Assembly: GCA_018873245.2 (NCBI GenBank)
Contig: JAEMBT020000006.1
Location: forward strand, 8,019,855-8,083,854
Source: Archegozetes longisetosus
Lineage: Eukaryota; Arthropoda; Arachnida; Sarcoptiformes; Trhypochthoniidae
Length of the DNA: 64,000 bases
Direction: 5' to 3'
Shown: piece after piece, positions 11,308 to 22,637 of the stretch
How positions within the stretch are numbered: position 1 is the stretch's first letter
Layout: every line of letters starts with the position of its first letter
Notes under the pieces: generated by a model
Told to the model about the DNA's origin: nothing
Seen by the model: the letters and a program-made list of their open reading frames with translations, nothing else
Database searches by the model: none
Translations under genes and position numbers: made by a program

Positions 11308-11811
11308 TAATAACCAGTTCATTTGAAGAGAGATAACTCTAGAGTTAATCTCCAGTCTGAATGCTATTTATTGTAATTACTTAAGCCAAAAGATGACAAC
11401 AAGAGATGGAGTTCTTTTTATAAATGTTTGTATTAATCGACTTTTTTTGAAAATAATAGATTTCATCATATTTGAAAATCGCAAAAACCAATTTCATTGT
11501 AATAAAACTGCTATTAAGTGGACATGAAGTGGATTTACAGGTAAGGTCTAGGATGCATCACTTTGTTGAATGGAAGATAATGTAATTATTTAATATTTTT
11601 CAGAAATATCCAGAATTTGATTTTTCAACGAATCAATATTTTCCGATAATAAGAATTTACAAAAATAATGGACAATAAGCAATAATATAGTATTGAATTA
11701 AAATCTGATTAATATATAACTAATGCTTAATAGATTTGATTTAAGGGTTATTGTATTACAAAGCTTAAATAAAAGCAATTATAATAATCTAATTACAAAA
11801 ATGTCAATTAA
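11308..11811. other. NAA35 / kish convergent 3' region
   Basis: This is an AT-rich stretch between two converging genes and should carry both 3' UTRs. Nothing else is recognised. Confidence 0.35.
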
Positions 11812-12153
11812 TCAGTAGTAGAGAATACTTAAAGCCATAGCAATGCAACTGATGGCAACGTATGGACTCTTGCGTTCTCCAATACGAGCACATTTCCAGA
11901 ATATTCCAAGAAAGCTAAGTTAGAAATAGAAACAAGTTGAGTAATGGGATGAAAGAAATGCGTGATTAGTAAGCAAAGTAATACCCAGTCTTCCTCTTGT
12001 CTAGTATAGCAGTCAACGATCTAATATAAGTACACGTACAAATTAGTAGCAGTACCACGCATAACATACTTTGGAAGTTAAATAACGCTGACTTTAAAAC
12101 AAAGTAAATTTAGTTAATCAATTTATTATGACATGGTTTTGTTTCTTTACCAT
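11812..12153 (-). CDS. TMEM167: Protein kish (TMEM167), small Golgi membrane protein
   Basis: Kish is a short two-pass membrane protein of the early secretory pathway. Its coding sequence is split into 12153-12151 (ATG only), 12091-11985 and 11914-11812, giving 70 codons (human TMEM167A has 72). The introns are 59 and 70 nt with clean sites (ATG|gtaaag, tttaaag; GG|gtatta, aacttag). The protein reads [16 protein letters not shown], then [53 protein letters not shown]. This matches the family signature [18 protein letters not shown] almost exactly. Membrane segments cover about residues 10-28 and 51-69. The phases agree throughout, so the gene appears intact. Choice between TMEM167A and TMEM167B orthology is not certain, but it looks A-like. 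Confidence 0.95.
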
Positions 12154-12573
12154 TTTTTATGATTATCGTGTGTTTGATGGTTTCAGACTAAAAACTTGAT
12201 TCATTCTAAATTGCACGATTGTGTCGATTTCATGTTTATGTTGTTTATCTACACATTTATTACGTCTCCATAAAACGTAAATTTGCTTTCGAGTTTAAAT
12301 TGTTTTGAAACGTTAAATACTAAATATTATTCGAATTTATTAAACTTGGAGTTCAATTAAACTTCGAACGTTAATAGTACAATAGAGATTTAAAACTAAG
12401 TTTCGAATAAGCTCAATGACAAATTTTAATTTCAAATAAAAGTCCAATAAATGTGTGCTTAAAGTGTAACGTTTTATATGAATTAATAAGGAACTGGTTT
12501 TAAAATGTTGACAAACTTTTGATATCTAATGAATGTTTGAATCTCGATTAAATTAATAAAATCCTAATAAAAA
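12154..12573. promoter_or_regulatory. Divergent intergenic region, kish / POLR3K
   Basis: A gap of 420 bp lies between two head-to-head start codons. It is AT-rich with several ttcgaa words (near 12331, 12363, 12402). No TATA box or initiator can be fixed by eye. A bidirectional promoter is inferred. Confidence 0.35.
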
Positions 12574-12894
12574 ATGTTAATATTTTGTCCCAATTGTGGA
12601 ACACGTCTGACATTAGAAGAGAGTAGTGTCTGCTATCGATTTAGTTGTAATACATGTCCGTATGTTTATAAAGTGACCCAAAGTGTTGTCTCCAGAAAAT
12701 ACCCTAAACTGAAAGAAGTGGACGAAGTCTTAAGCGATTCGGCTGTTTGGCAAAACGTGGACTCGACTGAAGAAAAGTGTCCCAAATGCGAGCACAACAG
12801 AGCATATTTCATGCAAATGCAGACCAGATCTGCTGACGAACCGATGACTACTTTCTACAGATGTTGTAATTGTGCTCATCGTTGGAAAGACTGA
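12574..12894 (+). CDS. POLR3K: RNA polymerase III subunit RPC10 (C11)
   Basis: This is a single-exon gene of 106 codons (human 108). The protein is the TFIIS-like subunit of RNA polymerase III needed for transcript cleavage and termination. Two zinc ribbons are visible: Cys5, Cys8, Cys25 and Cys28 at the N-terminus, and Cys69, Cys72, Cys97 and Cys100 at the C-terminus. The acidic hairpin that reaches the polymerase active site is present as QTRSADEPMTTFY, with Asp88 and Glu89. The conserved start MLIFCPNCG fixes the initiation codon. It appears intact. Confidence 0.96.
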   Translation: MLIFCPNCGTRLTLEESSVCYRFSCNTCPYVYKVTQSVVSRKYPKLKEVDEVLSDSAVWQNVDSTEEKCPKCEHNRAYFMQMQTRSADEPMTTFYRCCNCAHRWKD

Positions 12895-13603
12895 ACTTTT
12901 ATTATATTTAATTATTACTCAAATCAATTAATTATGTCATTAATGTAGTCATTGATAAGTCATTTGAGTGTTTTATATATTAAATAAATGATTAGCAAAA
13001 CTTCATTCAACCAAACTCTAAATTGTTTATCAAACTTTTTAAAAACTCGTAATTTTGATAAAGTATTTAATTTCTGAATGGCATCTAATGCTTGATAATT
13101 AAATTTATTAATATTGACTGATAAATTGTTATTTTATTAAATTGTTTTTAATTGAACCAGTTAAGAGAACTTCTAATTATAGTCTTATTATTGAAGATAA
13201 TTGAGTATTGATTTGAAATCTTAATGCAATACTTAAATTTGTGATGAGCGCATGTTTTATAACAACCGAATCAATTGAGAAAATGATTGAAAGCAGATCA
13301 AACAGCAGGAAAGCTCGCGCTTAGATTTAAGTTCAAATAAAACATTTCTATTTAGAACTTTACGAATAAATATTTAACTATTGTCATTATAGATAATGAT
13401 TCTCTTAATGATTAAGTCGATAAAAAGCCATTGATTACTGAAGCTTAAATAAGATTGAATAGACAAAACTCCTATTAGACAACAAGATCCTAAACTTTCA
13501 AAACGATCATAGTTATTTCAATAGTTATCAATAGTATTGTATTATCTCAAGTTTTGTCAGATCAAACCAAAAGTTATGATGGGGATCATTAAAACCCAAT
13601 GAA
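12895..13603. other. Intergenic, POLR3K to SLC9
   Basis: This is an AT-rich spacer with the POLR3K 3' UTR (AATAAA-like word near 12983) and the presumed 5' region of the exchanger gene. No exon was recognised. Confidence 0.35.
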
Positions 13604-16600
13604 ATGTTAAATAAAAACAGAAGTATATCTGCGCGGGAGTTTATGGTCGAGCATTTAATTAAAGAACCAACCAGTAGACTAGAAAGCTCTGATATAGTGC
13701 GAATCAAGTTAGAGGCAGAGGGAGTAATTCAATTGATCGGTTGGAAATGGCATAAAAATTTGTTTCAATCTCTTTGGATGTTTAGTTTGTTCTTTCTGGT
13801 GGCGTCACTTATTAAAGTTGGTTATCATTACAGTCCTTTTCTCACAACTACAATTCCTGAGTCTTGGTTTGCGTTTTAACCTTTAAGATCCTACTCATTT
13901 CTTATGAAATAGCTTCCAACAAAAATAAGTTCATTCAATATTTTCAGTGTTCTCATAATGATTGGTCTGGCCTTTGGAGCAGTAATTAAGTAAGACTTTA
14001 ATCAAGTAAAAATGAAATAATTTAAAAGTTGAATGTTTAGAACAATGCAGAACCAACACGTCCCTAAATTCACAGTCGATCTCTTCTTTTTTGGATTTGC
14101 CGCCGTAATTATAGATCACTTGAAAGCAGTTGAAAAGTTTGAATAATCTTATTTATCTTTTAAGAATAATATTAGAATCTGCCTATAGTTTACACGATTC
14201 GTCATTCTTCAGTAATCTAATTACTATTTTAATGTATGCGGTTGTGGTGCGCCTCTTCTAATATACTTATTATGATACATATGATTTGATGTTATAGTTA
14301 ACACTGATTATCCTTCTGAAGGGAACACTTATCAATGTATTCCTCATCGGTATCTCATTATTTATGCTCGTCAAACTTGGAATAGAATGGTTGAACTTTC
14401 CGAAAGTTTCTTTGATTGAATAGATGAGTTAATAGTACTTGTGGAATATATCCAGAAAGTTAATGATATGCTTTTTAATTTTCTTTTTTACTATGATTAG
14501 CATTTTCAACTGCAATTTCTGCTGTAGATCCAGTTTGTGTATGAACCAATCAAATCAACCAACTAATATTCACAGACTATTATATTGGTTCTTCTGACTT
14601 TGACTTCCTCTGATAATTAGGTTTTGGCCATTTTTCAAGATCTGAGTGTTAATAAAGCTCTTTATTTCTTAGTATCTGGTGAATCTCTTTTGGACGGTAA
14701 CCAAGAAATAGAGCTGTACTGTTGAAAGCATGTTTTAAAAGTAAATTTACCAAATATAATGTAATTTAGATGCTGTTGTGGTGGTATTGCATCGCGTAAT
14801 GTCAACTTTTACTAGAGCTGAAATTATCACAGCAAAAGATATAATATTCAGAGTTTTGTCGTTTGTTTTAACAAGTGGAGGGGGATTTGTCATTGGAGTG
14901 ATTTTCGGCTTTGTAACAGCTTATTTGACTTTACACACAGTCAATGTTAGAGGTAAATCATATCTATTAAGTAGATTATTTGAATATTAAATTTTTGGTT
15001 AGTTGTCGAGCCGATCACAATGTTAGCAATGGCATATCTATCTTTCTCAACGGCTGAACTTTTCGAATGGTCTGGACTCATAAGTATGATTTGATGCGAT
15101 CTGGTATGTCTTTCCAGTATTTAATATGGATTAAAAAGTTTATAGCTTTGATATTTAAGTTAAAACATGACTCATTTTAAGGTTGAGGCAGTTTGCTTTT
15201 TCCAATGTATCGTTCAAGTCGAAAATCACTGTCAAATATCACACTAAAACTTTGAGGTATAGTCAATCGGTTTGTTGGAAACTAAAAACCTTTTCTTATC
15301 AATTGAATAGCTCGATATCGGATTTGCTTACATTTTTCTTTTTGGGAGCGATGCTCATCAATGAGCCGCCCGAATGGAATACGGCCTTTGTTGTATTTTC
15401 GCTATTATTTTGTATAATATATCGTGTAGTCAGTAAGTTATTCAACGATTATTACAATTATAAATGATATTCGGAGCAGAAATACTAAAGTGATTTGAGC
15501 TAATTTTAGTTGTATTTTCACTAACATATATCTCTAACAACTACTTCCATCGAACTCGTATTATCAACTTTGAGGAACAAGCATTAATGGTATACTCACT
15601 ATACTTTATAACTGATGTTTGGATACTTTTAGTTTAATTGAATTAGGCATATGGAGGTCTAAGAGGTGCGGTTGCCTTTGCTATAATTGCAATTCTTAGG
15701 GAAGGAAAAGAGGTCAAAAATATCGAACTGTTTCGAACAACAACTTTGGCGATAATACTTTTCACAGTATTTTTTCTGGTATTCTTCGATAATATGAGAT
15801 TTGCAAATCTGAAAAACTAAAGGACAACTATTTAAAGGGTGGAACAACAAAGTCTTTGCTGAATGTATTGCGTATTCAATGAGAAGAAGATAAAAGAGGA
15901 AAACTCTATATTATAGTCAACGATAAAGTATGCGATATGTGTATTCTTGGTATCAAAGAAGTTTCGGGAAATCGCTCAGTTATCTACTATATTAAAGTTA
16001 GTTTGATTTGATCATTTTTTCAACATCTTTCTCAATGGTTCCATGCATAAGCAATTAATCCTATGTTCAATTTATTTCTTATACCATTATATTCTGAGAT
16101 TCAATGAATACCTCCGAAAATTTCTAACACATGGAAGGCATTTAGAAAAAATTGAGTCCACGTTTCAACAAATTCAACTAGAGTGAGAATAAAAAGTGCT
16201 TTACTTCTGTATTCCTAATAAAAACAAATTATTTCTGCTAATAGTTCAGAAATAGGAAAAATATTTGGAACTGATGAAGAAGTTGAAAGTAACCGAACGG
16301 AATCAACTGAAACTAAGAAGTTATTGACATTAAGTTTTGCACATTCAAATGAAAATTGAATGACTTACTTTTATGAGTAACCTTTTGATCATTTAAGCGA
16401 TTATTCTTACTTTTGATTAGAGCCACCCGTGAAGAAGTGTCGACTGAATTACAAATGATTTCTGAAAAGATTGAAAGCAATCCAAGTGATTACAACATAA
16501 ATATGAAGTTCGATAAAAATCCAATAGCTATTAAGAAAATCGAAAGAAGACGAACTGTTCCAAAAGAATTGAGCTCAAAGGTTATCAATGCTGTAGAAGC

Positions 16601-16826
16601 CTTTAAAGAAAGTGACAGAAAAGAGCACACTTTTGAACACGAAGTCTTTCAAATACAATACTTACTGTCAAGATTCAAAAACATAAAGAAAGTAATTCCA
16701 AAACACAACCAAATAGTAGAAAAGAAAGTCCAAGCTGAACGCAAGCTGGAGAAACCCAAGTCAACAGCAACTGAGAGAAGGGCTAACAATTTCACTCTAA
16801 AAGAGATGACACGAACCAAACTTTGA
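13604..16826 (+). pseudogene. SLC9-type Na+/H+ exchanger with several frame breaks
   Basis: The gene encodes a plasma-membrane-type Na+/H+ exchanger in at least 14 small exons: 13604-13866, 13948-13989, 14041-14104, 14165-14246, 14322-14427, 14501-14538, 14621-14696, 14770-14952, 15003-15103, 15182-15256, 15311-15432, 15510-15589, 15647-15778, 15838-15996, then tail exons near 16099-16182, 16245-16358 and 16421-16826. Family blocks are in order: LFFLVASLIKVGYH, PESCVLIMIGLAFG, IILESAYSLHDSSFFSNL, FSTAISAVDPV, LAIFQDLSVNKALYFLV, SGESLLDDAVVVV, VVEPITMLAMAYLSFSTAEL, FFFLGAM, EWNTAFVVFSLLFC and MAYGGLRGAVAFAII. Splice sites look normal, but the reading frame is interrupted: one base too many in the T run at 14087-14092, one too many near 15094, in-frame TAG at 14421 and TGA at 15880, and unresolved joins in the tail. 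It could be a unitary pseudogene, or a live gene with assembly errors. Confidence 0.75.
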
Positions 16827-17861
16827 AGGAAGCACTTAAGAGAGCAGCTGAACAGAAAGAAGTGCAAATTCGTAGACGACAAGCACAACCATCTCGTACT
16901 AATACCACTTATTTACCTGAGAAGAAGGCAAAAAATTGACGAAAAGAACAAACAAAGCAGAAACAAATAATCTAAAAATAATTAGAAAAACTTATTTGAT
17001 ATCTTAACTGTAATTTGCATAAGAATTGACAATTTGAAATTGAAAATAGATTTGAAATACAATAGAGGACTAGTGACATAAGAGTAAAGCATAAAATGAT
17101 AGGCTGACAAAAGTGTAAAGAGTGGTGAATGAATTTGTTAGGCTAAAGTTTAGTCACACCTAATCAATGTTAGGGGACACCTGCTATAATGTGAGAATTC
17201 AGGATCTACTAGTAAATGAGTATTGAAACCAGTTAGAAGTATTGCACTTCGTATTACTCTCTATTCATAACTTCCTCTCACGATCACACGATCCCGGAAT
17301 AGGCTTTTTGATGAATAAAAATTATGTTAGAGATGAGAACGATTACTGTCAGTTCAAATAATACAGTACAGACTGCAAACAAAATTGTTTGCGGTACCTG
17401 CTTTCTCTGTTTCAGTAAAGGTTTCCAGAATTCAAATATAAAAGTTTTGCTTACTTATAACAGGATTTTATATTTTATGGTCTAATGTACACAAGAAAAT
17501 GAGTGAAATGAGCATCGCTTTCGAAACTGTTGGGCATGGTTTGCATTAGATATTTAGAGCAGTATATAGCAAAAGATACAGTAGTGAAAACTATTAAAAG
17601 CTTTATTATTTGTAAAGCGAAATATCTATCGTTATTTGGGTATAGGTTGCCATTCAATATTGACGAACAATACTAGTAATATTTAATCAATAGCAGGTGC
17701 ACTTTCTATAGTGTTCTCAAATGAACAGAAAACTTTTATTGTCATTAATTATTAATTGAAAGACAGCTTTTAACTCAACATTTTTCAAACTCAGTGGCAT
17801 TTCATTTCAGTGATCATAAGTGTGAGCACTAAGTATTGGACAGCGAGTTTCAGATTGGATT
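16827..17861. other. Intergenic, SLC9 tail to bHLH gene
   Basis: The first 100 bases continue coding-like Lys/Arg-rich sequence in another frame (about 16827-16970) and may be the worn end of the exchanger tail. The remainder should contain the promoter and 5' UTR of the bHLH gene. No other feature is recognised. Confidence 0.3.
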
Positions 17862-18377
17862 ATGGAGCAGAACAACATCAATAAAGAGGATGATTCGTGC
17901 GGGCAGCGACTTGAATATACCTTCCTGACACCAGTTTCGACATTAGCTGATGAAGAATTGCTTCTACAGCAAGAGAACAATTATCATTTCTGTTATACAA
18001 ATCAAATAGTGTCTTCTCCGAGATCTGATGACGATAACTACAACAGTTCTGAATCTAATGAATCGTCACAAACAGAACAGTTGAACAAAAAGTCAGATCC
18101 ATTCAGCCCTCAATGCAAAATACCTCTTCCAGGACTATATGGAGGCTCGCACTTCTTCGATTCTAGTACTTTCATAAGAAGACGCAACGAGAGAGAAAGA
18201 GCTCGAGTTCGTAACGTCAACGATGGGTTCGAACGCCTTCGTCAACATTTGCCACTAAGTTCGAACCAAAAGGACAAAAGACTTTCGAAAGTGGAAACTC
18301 TGCGATTCGCGATAACATATATACATCACTTGCAATCTCTTTTGAACCAAACCTCAAAATCATCGTCCAATAAGTAA
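17862..18377 (+). CDS. Achaete-scute-like bHLH factor, ASCL3/4/5 type
   Basis: This is a single-exon transcription factor of 171 residues. The basic helix-loop-helix lies at about residues 105-162: FIRRRNERERARVRNVNDGF forms the basic region and helix 1 start, ERLRQHLP ends helix 1, a short loop has KDKRLSKVETLRF, and helix 2 is AITYIHHLQSLL. The RNERERARVRNVN basic region and the preceding PLPGLYGGSHFFDSSTF resemble vertebrate ASCL3/4/5 rather than the proneural ASCL1 or achaete/scute proteins, which read ARRNARERNRVKQVN. The N-terminal half is acidic and Ser/Asn-rich. It would be expected to bind E-boxes as a heterodimer with daughterless/E proteins. The start codon is the first ATG of the frame. 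No neighbouring proneural paralogue is present in the window. Confidence 0.88.
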   Translation: MEQNNINKEDDSCGQRLEYTFLTPVSTLADEELLLQQENNYHFCYTNQIVSSPRSDDDNYNSSESNESSQTEQLNKKSDPFSPQCKIPLPGLYGGSHFFDSSTFIRRRNERERARVRNVNDGFERLRQHLPLSSNQKDKRLSKVETLRFAITYIHHLQSLLNQTSKSSSNK

Positions 18378-19564
18378 CTGCGAGACTTGCCAATTTTTAT
18401 GATGCACCCATAACTTTATTCATTTTCCACTCTCAATCGTATGTCTGATAAGTTTTTCTGATGAGTTTTAATCTAGTCTATAGTTATACTACATTAGAAT
18501 TATTTGTTTATGAAGTCACTTTGGAAAATAATTGTCTTTTAGAAAATTATTTTTCCTACTCATAAAACTTGTTTTGTTAGCCCAATTGACAAAACTAATC
18601 CAAAGAATTAATTTACTGAGTGGCACATTGAATATAAATGTGATAAAAGTATTGTGTATTACTTTGTATTGCATTTGAAATCAATCTAATGTCCCTCTTG
18701 TTCCGAATTTGTTCTAATGGCTAGACTGGTATTTATTTTATTTGGTCACATATTTCGAAACATTTTTCTTATCTACGTTTGTATTAATCAAATATAAATT
18801 ATGTATATATAACTAATAAAAGTTTCAATTGTTCACCTCAATCAAACGTGATATGATTTAAATTAGCGATAACACCAAATGGAGATCTGGTATTTTTGCA
18901 GAGCCAGCTATACCGCTCCAATTTATAAGTTTGACGAGCTCAGTGTCAGCACGTTCTGCAATAATATCACACCACGTTCCGTAGTAGAGCCCAAAGCCAT
19001 CAAGTTAGCATTAATCTCCTCCATTAAATTATTTAAAAATCAAAGATTTTTAATTTGAAAAACTTGGAGCCATATCTCTAAACTGATATTTTAATGAACA
19101 ATTTTCCTATTGACTCATTATAACTGTTGCTTATCCAAAATAGATCTGAGCTCACGAGACTTAGTTTAACGGAAGACATCCATCCGTTAAGACTTTTATT
19201 GTTGTGAATGAAGGTGACATTAAAGTTGGCCCTAATATTAATGATAATGATATTGACAAACTTGAGTCTATACTTAAACTCTTAAGTATAATAAAAAGGT
19301 GAGTAATGAGGTAATAAGAAAATTTATTAAACAAGAAATTTTAAAAATGTATCAATTCTTGCTCATTAGTATTTAATAATTATTAGAAAATGTCACATTA
19401 CAATAAGGACTCCATAATGAATCCTTAACTAAATGTACAACAATTGTATATTTGATGCAACTCTACGAAAACACTATATATGACTGTAATCCAATGAAAA
19501 CAATGCTTAAAAACAAACTACAACTAAATCAATCAGAAAGGAAACAAATCGAGAATGAAACAAA
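18378..19564. other. Intergenic with a GC-richer coding-like island
   Basis: Most of this stretch is AT-rich 3' flank. A clearly GC-richer block at about 18875-19015 is open on both strands for over 40 codons (plus frame starting MEIWYFCRASYTAP; minus frames include DGFGLYYGTWCDIIAERAD). A second open block at about 19183-19299 (KTFIVVNEGDIKVGPN) ends at a donor-like AG|gtgagt. Neither could be identified. They may be remains of a gene or transposon. Confidence 0.3.
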
Positions 19565-20281
19565 TCATACAATGAGTTGAACGACAATATAAGTGAAAAC
19601 AAAAATAGTTAGATGTTGCGAAACTGATAACAAAATTGTAATACTAGTCATTGTCTTATTGAAACCATTATTTCTGTTATTACGCGAAACAATCAATAGT
19701 CGAAAGAGTTGGGTCAAAACAAACGGTAGAATAAAATTAAATCGAAATATGGAACCAATAATAGCGACAAGGATAAGAAAAGTAGTGACAGATATTTGGT
19801 TTTGCGATAAAATCCATAATAAGTGAGACATAAGTGAAGTCGTATTGTTTTGATGAGACTGCTGCAGAGTCTTGTAATCAATCGGTGTTGAAATTAATGA
19901 AACCTTTCGCGGAAACGTTCGGTCTACTAATTGTTCGTCAGTTAGAGACTCCAACGATTGACGATCCACCCCATTAACACTTTCATTCAATCGATGTCTG
20001 ACTGAAGTGTCTCTCGGTTTGTGTTCTGTTGAGTCATTTGAGTTGTGTTGAGAAGAAATTGGTTCAATTTTATAATTATCAGATAAATGAACGGTTGAAT
20101 TGGTAAGTGATCCAAGTTTATCGTAGTTGATTTGTTCCTCATTGGACGTTTGTCTGACATTTGCGTTTAATATCTTCTTCATTCGGTTATCGCTTTGAGA
20201 CATAATTTTATGCCTTCTTATCTCAGCTCTTCGTTTGGCCAATGAATCCATTCCGTTATCGCTCATTTCTACTGATGTCAT
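19565..20281 (-). CDS. CAMLG: Calcium-modulating cyclophilin ligand / GET2 homologue
   Basis: CAMLG with WRB/GET1 forms the ER receptor that inserts tail-anchored proteins delivered by TRC40/GET3. This single-exon gene encodes 238 residues. The cytosolic N-terminus reads DSLAKRRAEIRRHKIM with Asp/Asn-rich flanks, matching the conserved basic TRC40-binding helix (SQRRAELRRRKLLMN in human). A long polar Ser/Asn-rich linker follows. The C-terminal third has three hydrophobic segments (about residues 163-180, 182-199 and 211-236), the usual topology of the family. The first ATG is followed by a second at residue 6, so the true start could be either. The identification depends mainly on the N-terminal motif and topology. 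Confidence 0.85.
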   Translation of the reverse strand: MTSVEMSDNGMDSLAKRRAEIRRHKIMSQSDNRMKKILNANVRQTSNEEQINYDKLGSLTNSTVHLSDNYKIEPISSQHNSNDSTEHKPRDTSVRHRLNESVNGVDRQSLESLTDEQLVDRTFPRKVSLISTPIDYKTLQQSHQNNTTSLMSHLLWILSQNQISVTTFLILVAIIGSIFRFNFILPFVLTQLFRLLIVSRNNRNNGFNKTMTSITILLSVSQHLTIFVFTYIVVQLIV

Positions 20282-22197
20282 GATTATTTGATTTAAATTA
20301 TATCAAAGTTTTCTTCAATTTATTATGAATTATCAATTATTTTTTAACATAATTTCCTTAAATGTGAACTAATATGAATTTTACGTATTTTTTGATAATA
20401 AACATTGGGTTCACTTAACAAATAACGTAACGCTTAAACCACGTTTTTAGCCCTTAATCATTCCTTCGAAACTTTTGCTCATTTTAGTTTGAATTCAATC
20501 GAAAATTGCTTTAATAATATGTTTCGATCTTAAAGTTAAATCTGCACAATTTTCTCAAAATATTTGAAGTCTTATTAAATACTTAACGAATAGCTGCAAT
20601 TGAATCATTTCTAAATAAAACTGAAGTTAGAGTGAAGTTATATAAAATTAGATAATAATAAGCCAATTAATATGAACTAACGTTAAATCTTAAATATAAG
20701 CGAACTTAGAATTAAAGAATATCTTATCTCCTAATAACTAAGTAATTTTAAAGCAAACATAGCAGAGAAGAAGCCATAATAAAGTTTGTTTATATAAAAA
20801 TTGTTGACTTTTCTTATTGTCAAAATAATGTGATTCAGTTTAGGCTTATAGTTGACAAAACTTAAACAAACTTTACAAATTCTTATGATTGATAATGATT
20901 GTAAACAGAAGAAAAGTTCTTTCAAGAAATATGACAGATGTTTATTCACTATTGATTTGTCATTTAAGCCATATAACATAGGGTTTCTTTTCGATTCTAT
21001 TCAAATTTTCCTAACTTTTCACTTGAGTGTCAACTACTTTGCTCATTAAGAACGGAGGGAAACTAATAAAAATTGTGGCAGTATTTTTATTTAATGAGGT
21101 TTGAATCTTATTTTTAAGCATCGACTCAATCGAAAACGTAATCTCAGAAAGTATTAAAGAAAATGAGTTGAGGAGAATTATTTGGTTGTTTTCGAAACAG
21201 AATCAGCTAACTTGACTAGCTTAAATGATTTCAAGTGAAAGATATGAATCTAGAATCGTGTAGTCACCTTGTGTACAGTACGACTAATATTAATAACAAT
21301 TTACAAACAATAGTCGAAAATCACTAGACAAATGACGAAGAAAGAATTGATTAAGTATGGATTAAGACTAAGCTTATAAAAACATGCTAACATGAAGATA
21401 AGAAAGTCAATTGGCATAGCAGCCAAAATGTACCACATTCTTTTAATCAAGATACTGGTATTTGGGTCTCATTCGACAACTTGAACAGTTGTGGTAGGGA
21501 CGGGTACTCATGCACTCGAGTACCCATCCGTTAATCGGGATAGCTGGATCCAATTTCTAAGAATTTACAAATTATTTATTTGATTATTTTGCCGTTAAAT
21601 TGAAATGGAAGGGTCTGAAAACTCGTTAGGGATTATTGAGAGTCGACAAAGTTTCGTGTAAAACGGGTTGCCTACCTTTTCGTCATCGTAGTTGTTTAAA
21701 GTCAAATTTAGCAAACATACTTTCTTGTGTAAGAAATAAATATCTTAATAAACTTGGTCTTTATAAGTATCATTTGATCAAATATGTGTCAATTGCCCAG
21801 TACCTACCTGGTTTCCGAAAGTGGGTACCCGATTCCTGAAATACCTGGAACTGTCCAGCTCTATTGAGCAGCACTCATACCTAAGCCTATTACGCGGTCG
21901 CTATTGGATTGAGCAGTGTTTTTCACATTTAGTTTGGATACCAAGCATATCAATAATGATTGTGATCTTAATCAGGACTATACATCACTGTGAAAAGCAC
22001 TATTAGCCTTGAAAATACTGTATGAGGTGAAGGTTATCATTAATGTTTTAATTAAATATAAATATTACAATTTTTTCTAATAGAAAAAAGGCTCAAAAGC
22101 GACACCATAACCAACAGAAGGTTCGCCCATAAGCACAATCAGACCAACAATCAAAGAAAGAAGATCTACAACAGTAATTGCAACACAAAACCTGAAA
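20282..22197. other. Intergenic, CAMLG to orphan chitin-binding exon
   Basis: Several short open frames (20731-21049, 21636-22006) show no protein-like motif. At 21494-21540 and 21800-21860 there are GC-richer palindromic words: gggtactc...gagtaccc, and gtgggtacccgattcc in opposite orientation. They could be the ends of a worn DNA transposon of about 370 bp (hAT-like subterminal repeats), but the match between ends is weak. Confidence 0.3.
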
Positions 22198-22383
22198 GTT
22201 TCATTGTTTAGAGGATGGGTATTTTCCTAATCCTAAGACTAGGAAAACATATTTCACATGCATCCAAGATGTGAATAAAGATTATCTTATTATAGAAGAA
22301 TCATGTCCTAATGGTCTCTATTATGATCCACAGATAAAAGCATGCAACTCTCCAAAGAGTAACACCAAATGTAATCATTAATT
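22198..22383 (+). pseudogene. Orphan exon with chitin-binding type-2 (peritrophin-A) domain
   Basis: An open stretch encodes FHCLEDGYFPNPKTRKTYF, then TCIQDVN, EESCPNGLYYDPQIKAC and NTKCNH before a stop. The Cys spacing and the CxxDGYFPxP and CPxGLYYDPxxxxC blocks fit the CBM14/ChtBD2 family of secreted chitin-binding proteins. A frame stop just upstream and an acceptor-like cctgaaag suggest it begins as a 3' terminal exon near 22198. No matching upstream exon or signal peptide could be found; nearby plus-strand sequence at 22085-22190 is Lys/Gln-rich but broken by stops. It could be the last exon of a gene with distant 5' exons, or a gene fragment. Confidence 0.5.
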
Positions 22384-22637
22384 CAAGCTTAAATATTTAA
22401 TAATTATTGGTATTTGTTAACATCAAAATCAAAAACTTAGATTTTTCAGTTTTTAAATCAATTCGAAATTATGATTAATGACTATAAAGTGATTAGTTAT
22501 ATATTTGATGTGAAGATTAATAATGCAAAGTAAAAACTCGATCAACAATACAATAGTATAACGAGATAATAAGTTTGATTAAATAATTTAATATTAAGTT
22601 GAGTGCTTGCAAGTTAAAGCGAAACAACCGTTTTTGA
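22384..22637. other. Spacer between chitin-binding exon and INSC
   Basis: This is AT-rich sequence between convergent coding regions. Nothing is recognised beyond the expected 3' UTR of INSC. Confidence 0.3.

Noticed and set aside
21494-21860. Possible hAT-type element with gggtac palindromes
   Set aside because: The two ends do not align well enough and no target duplication is visible; left as a remark in the intergenic entry.
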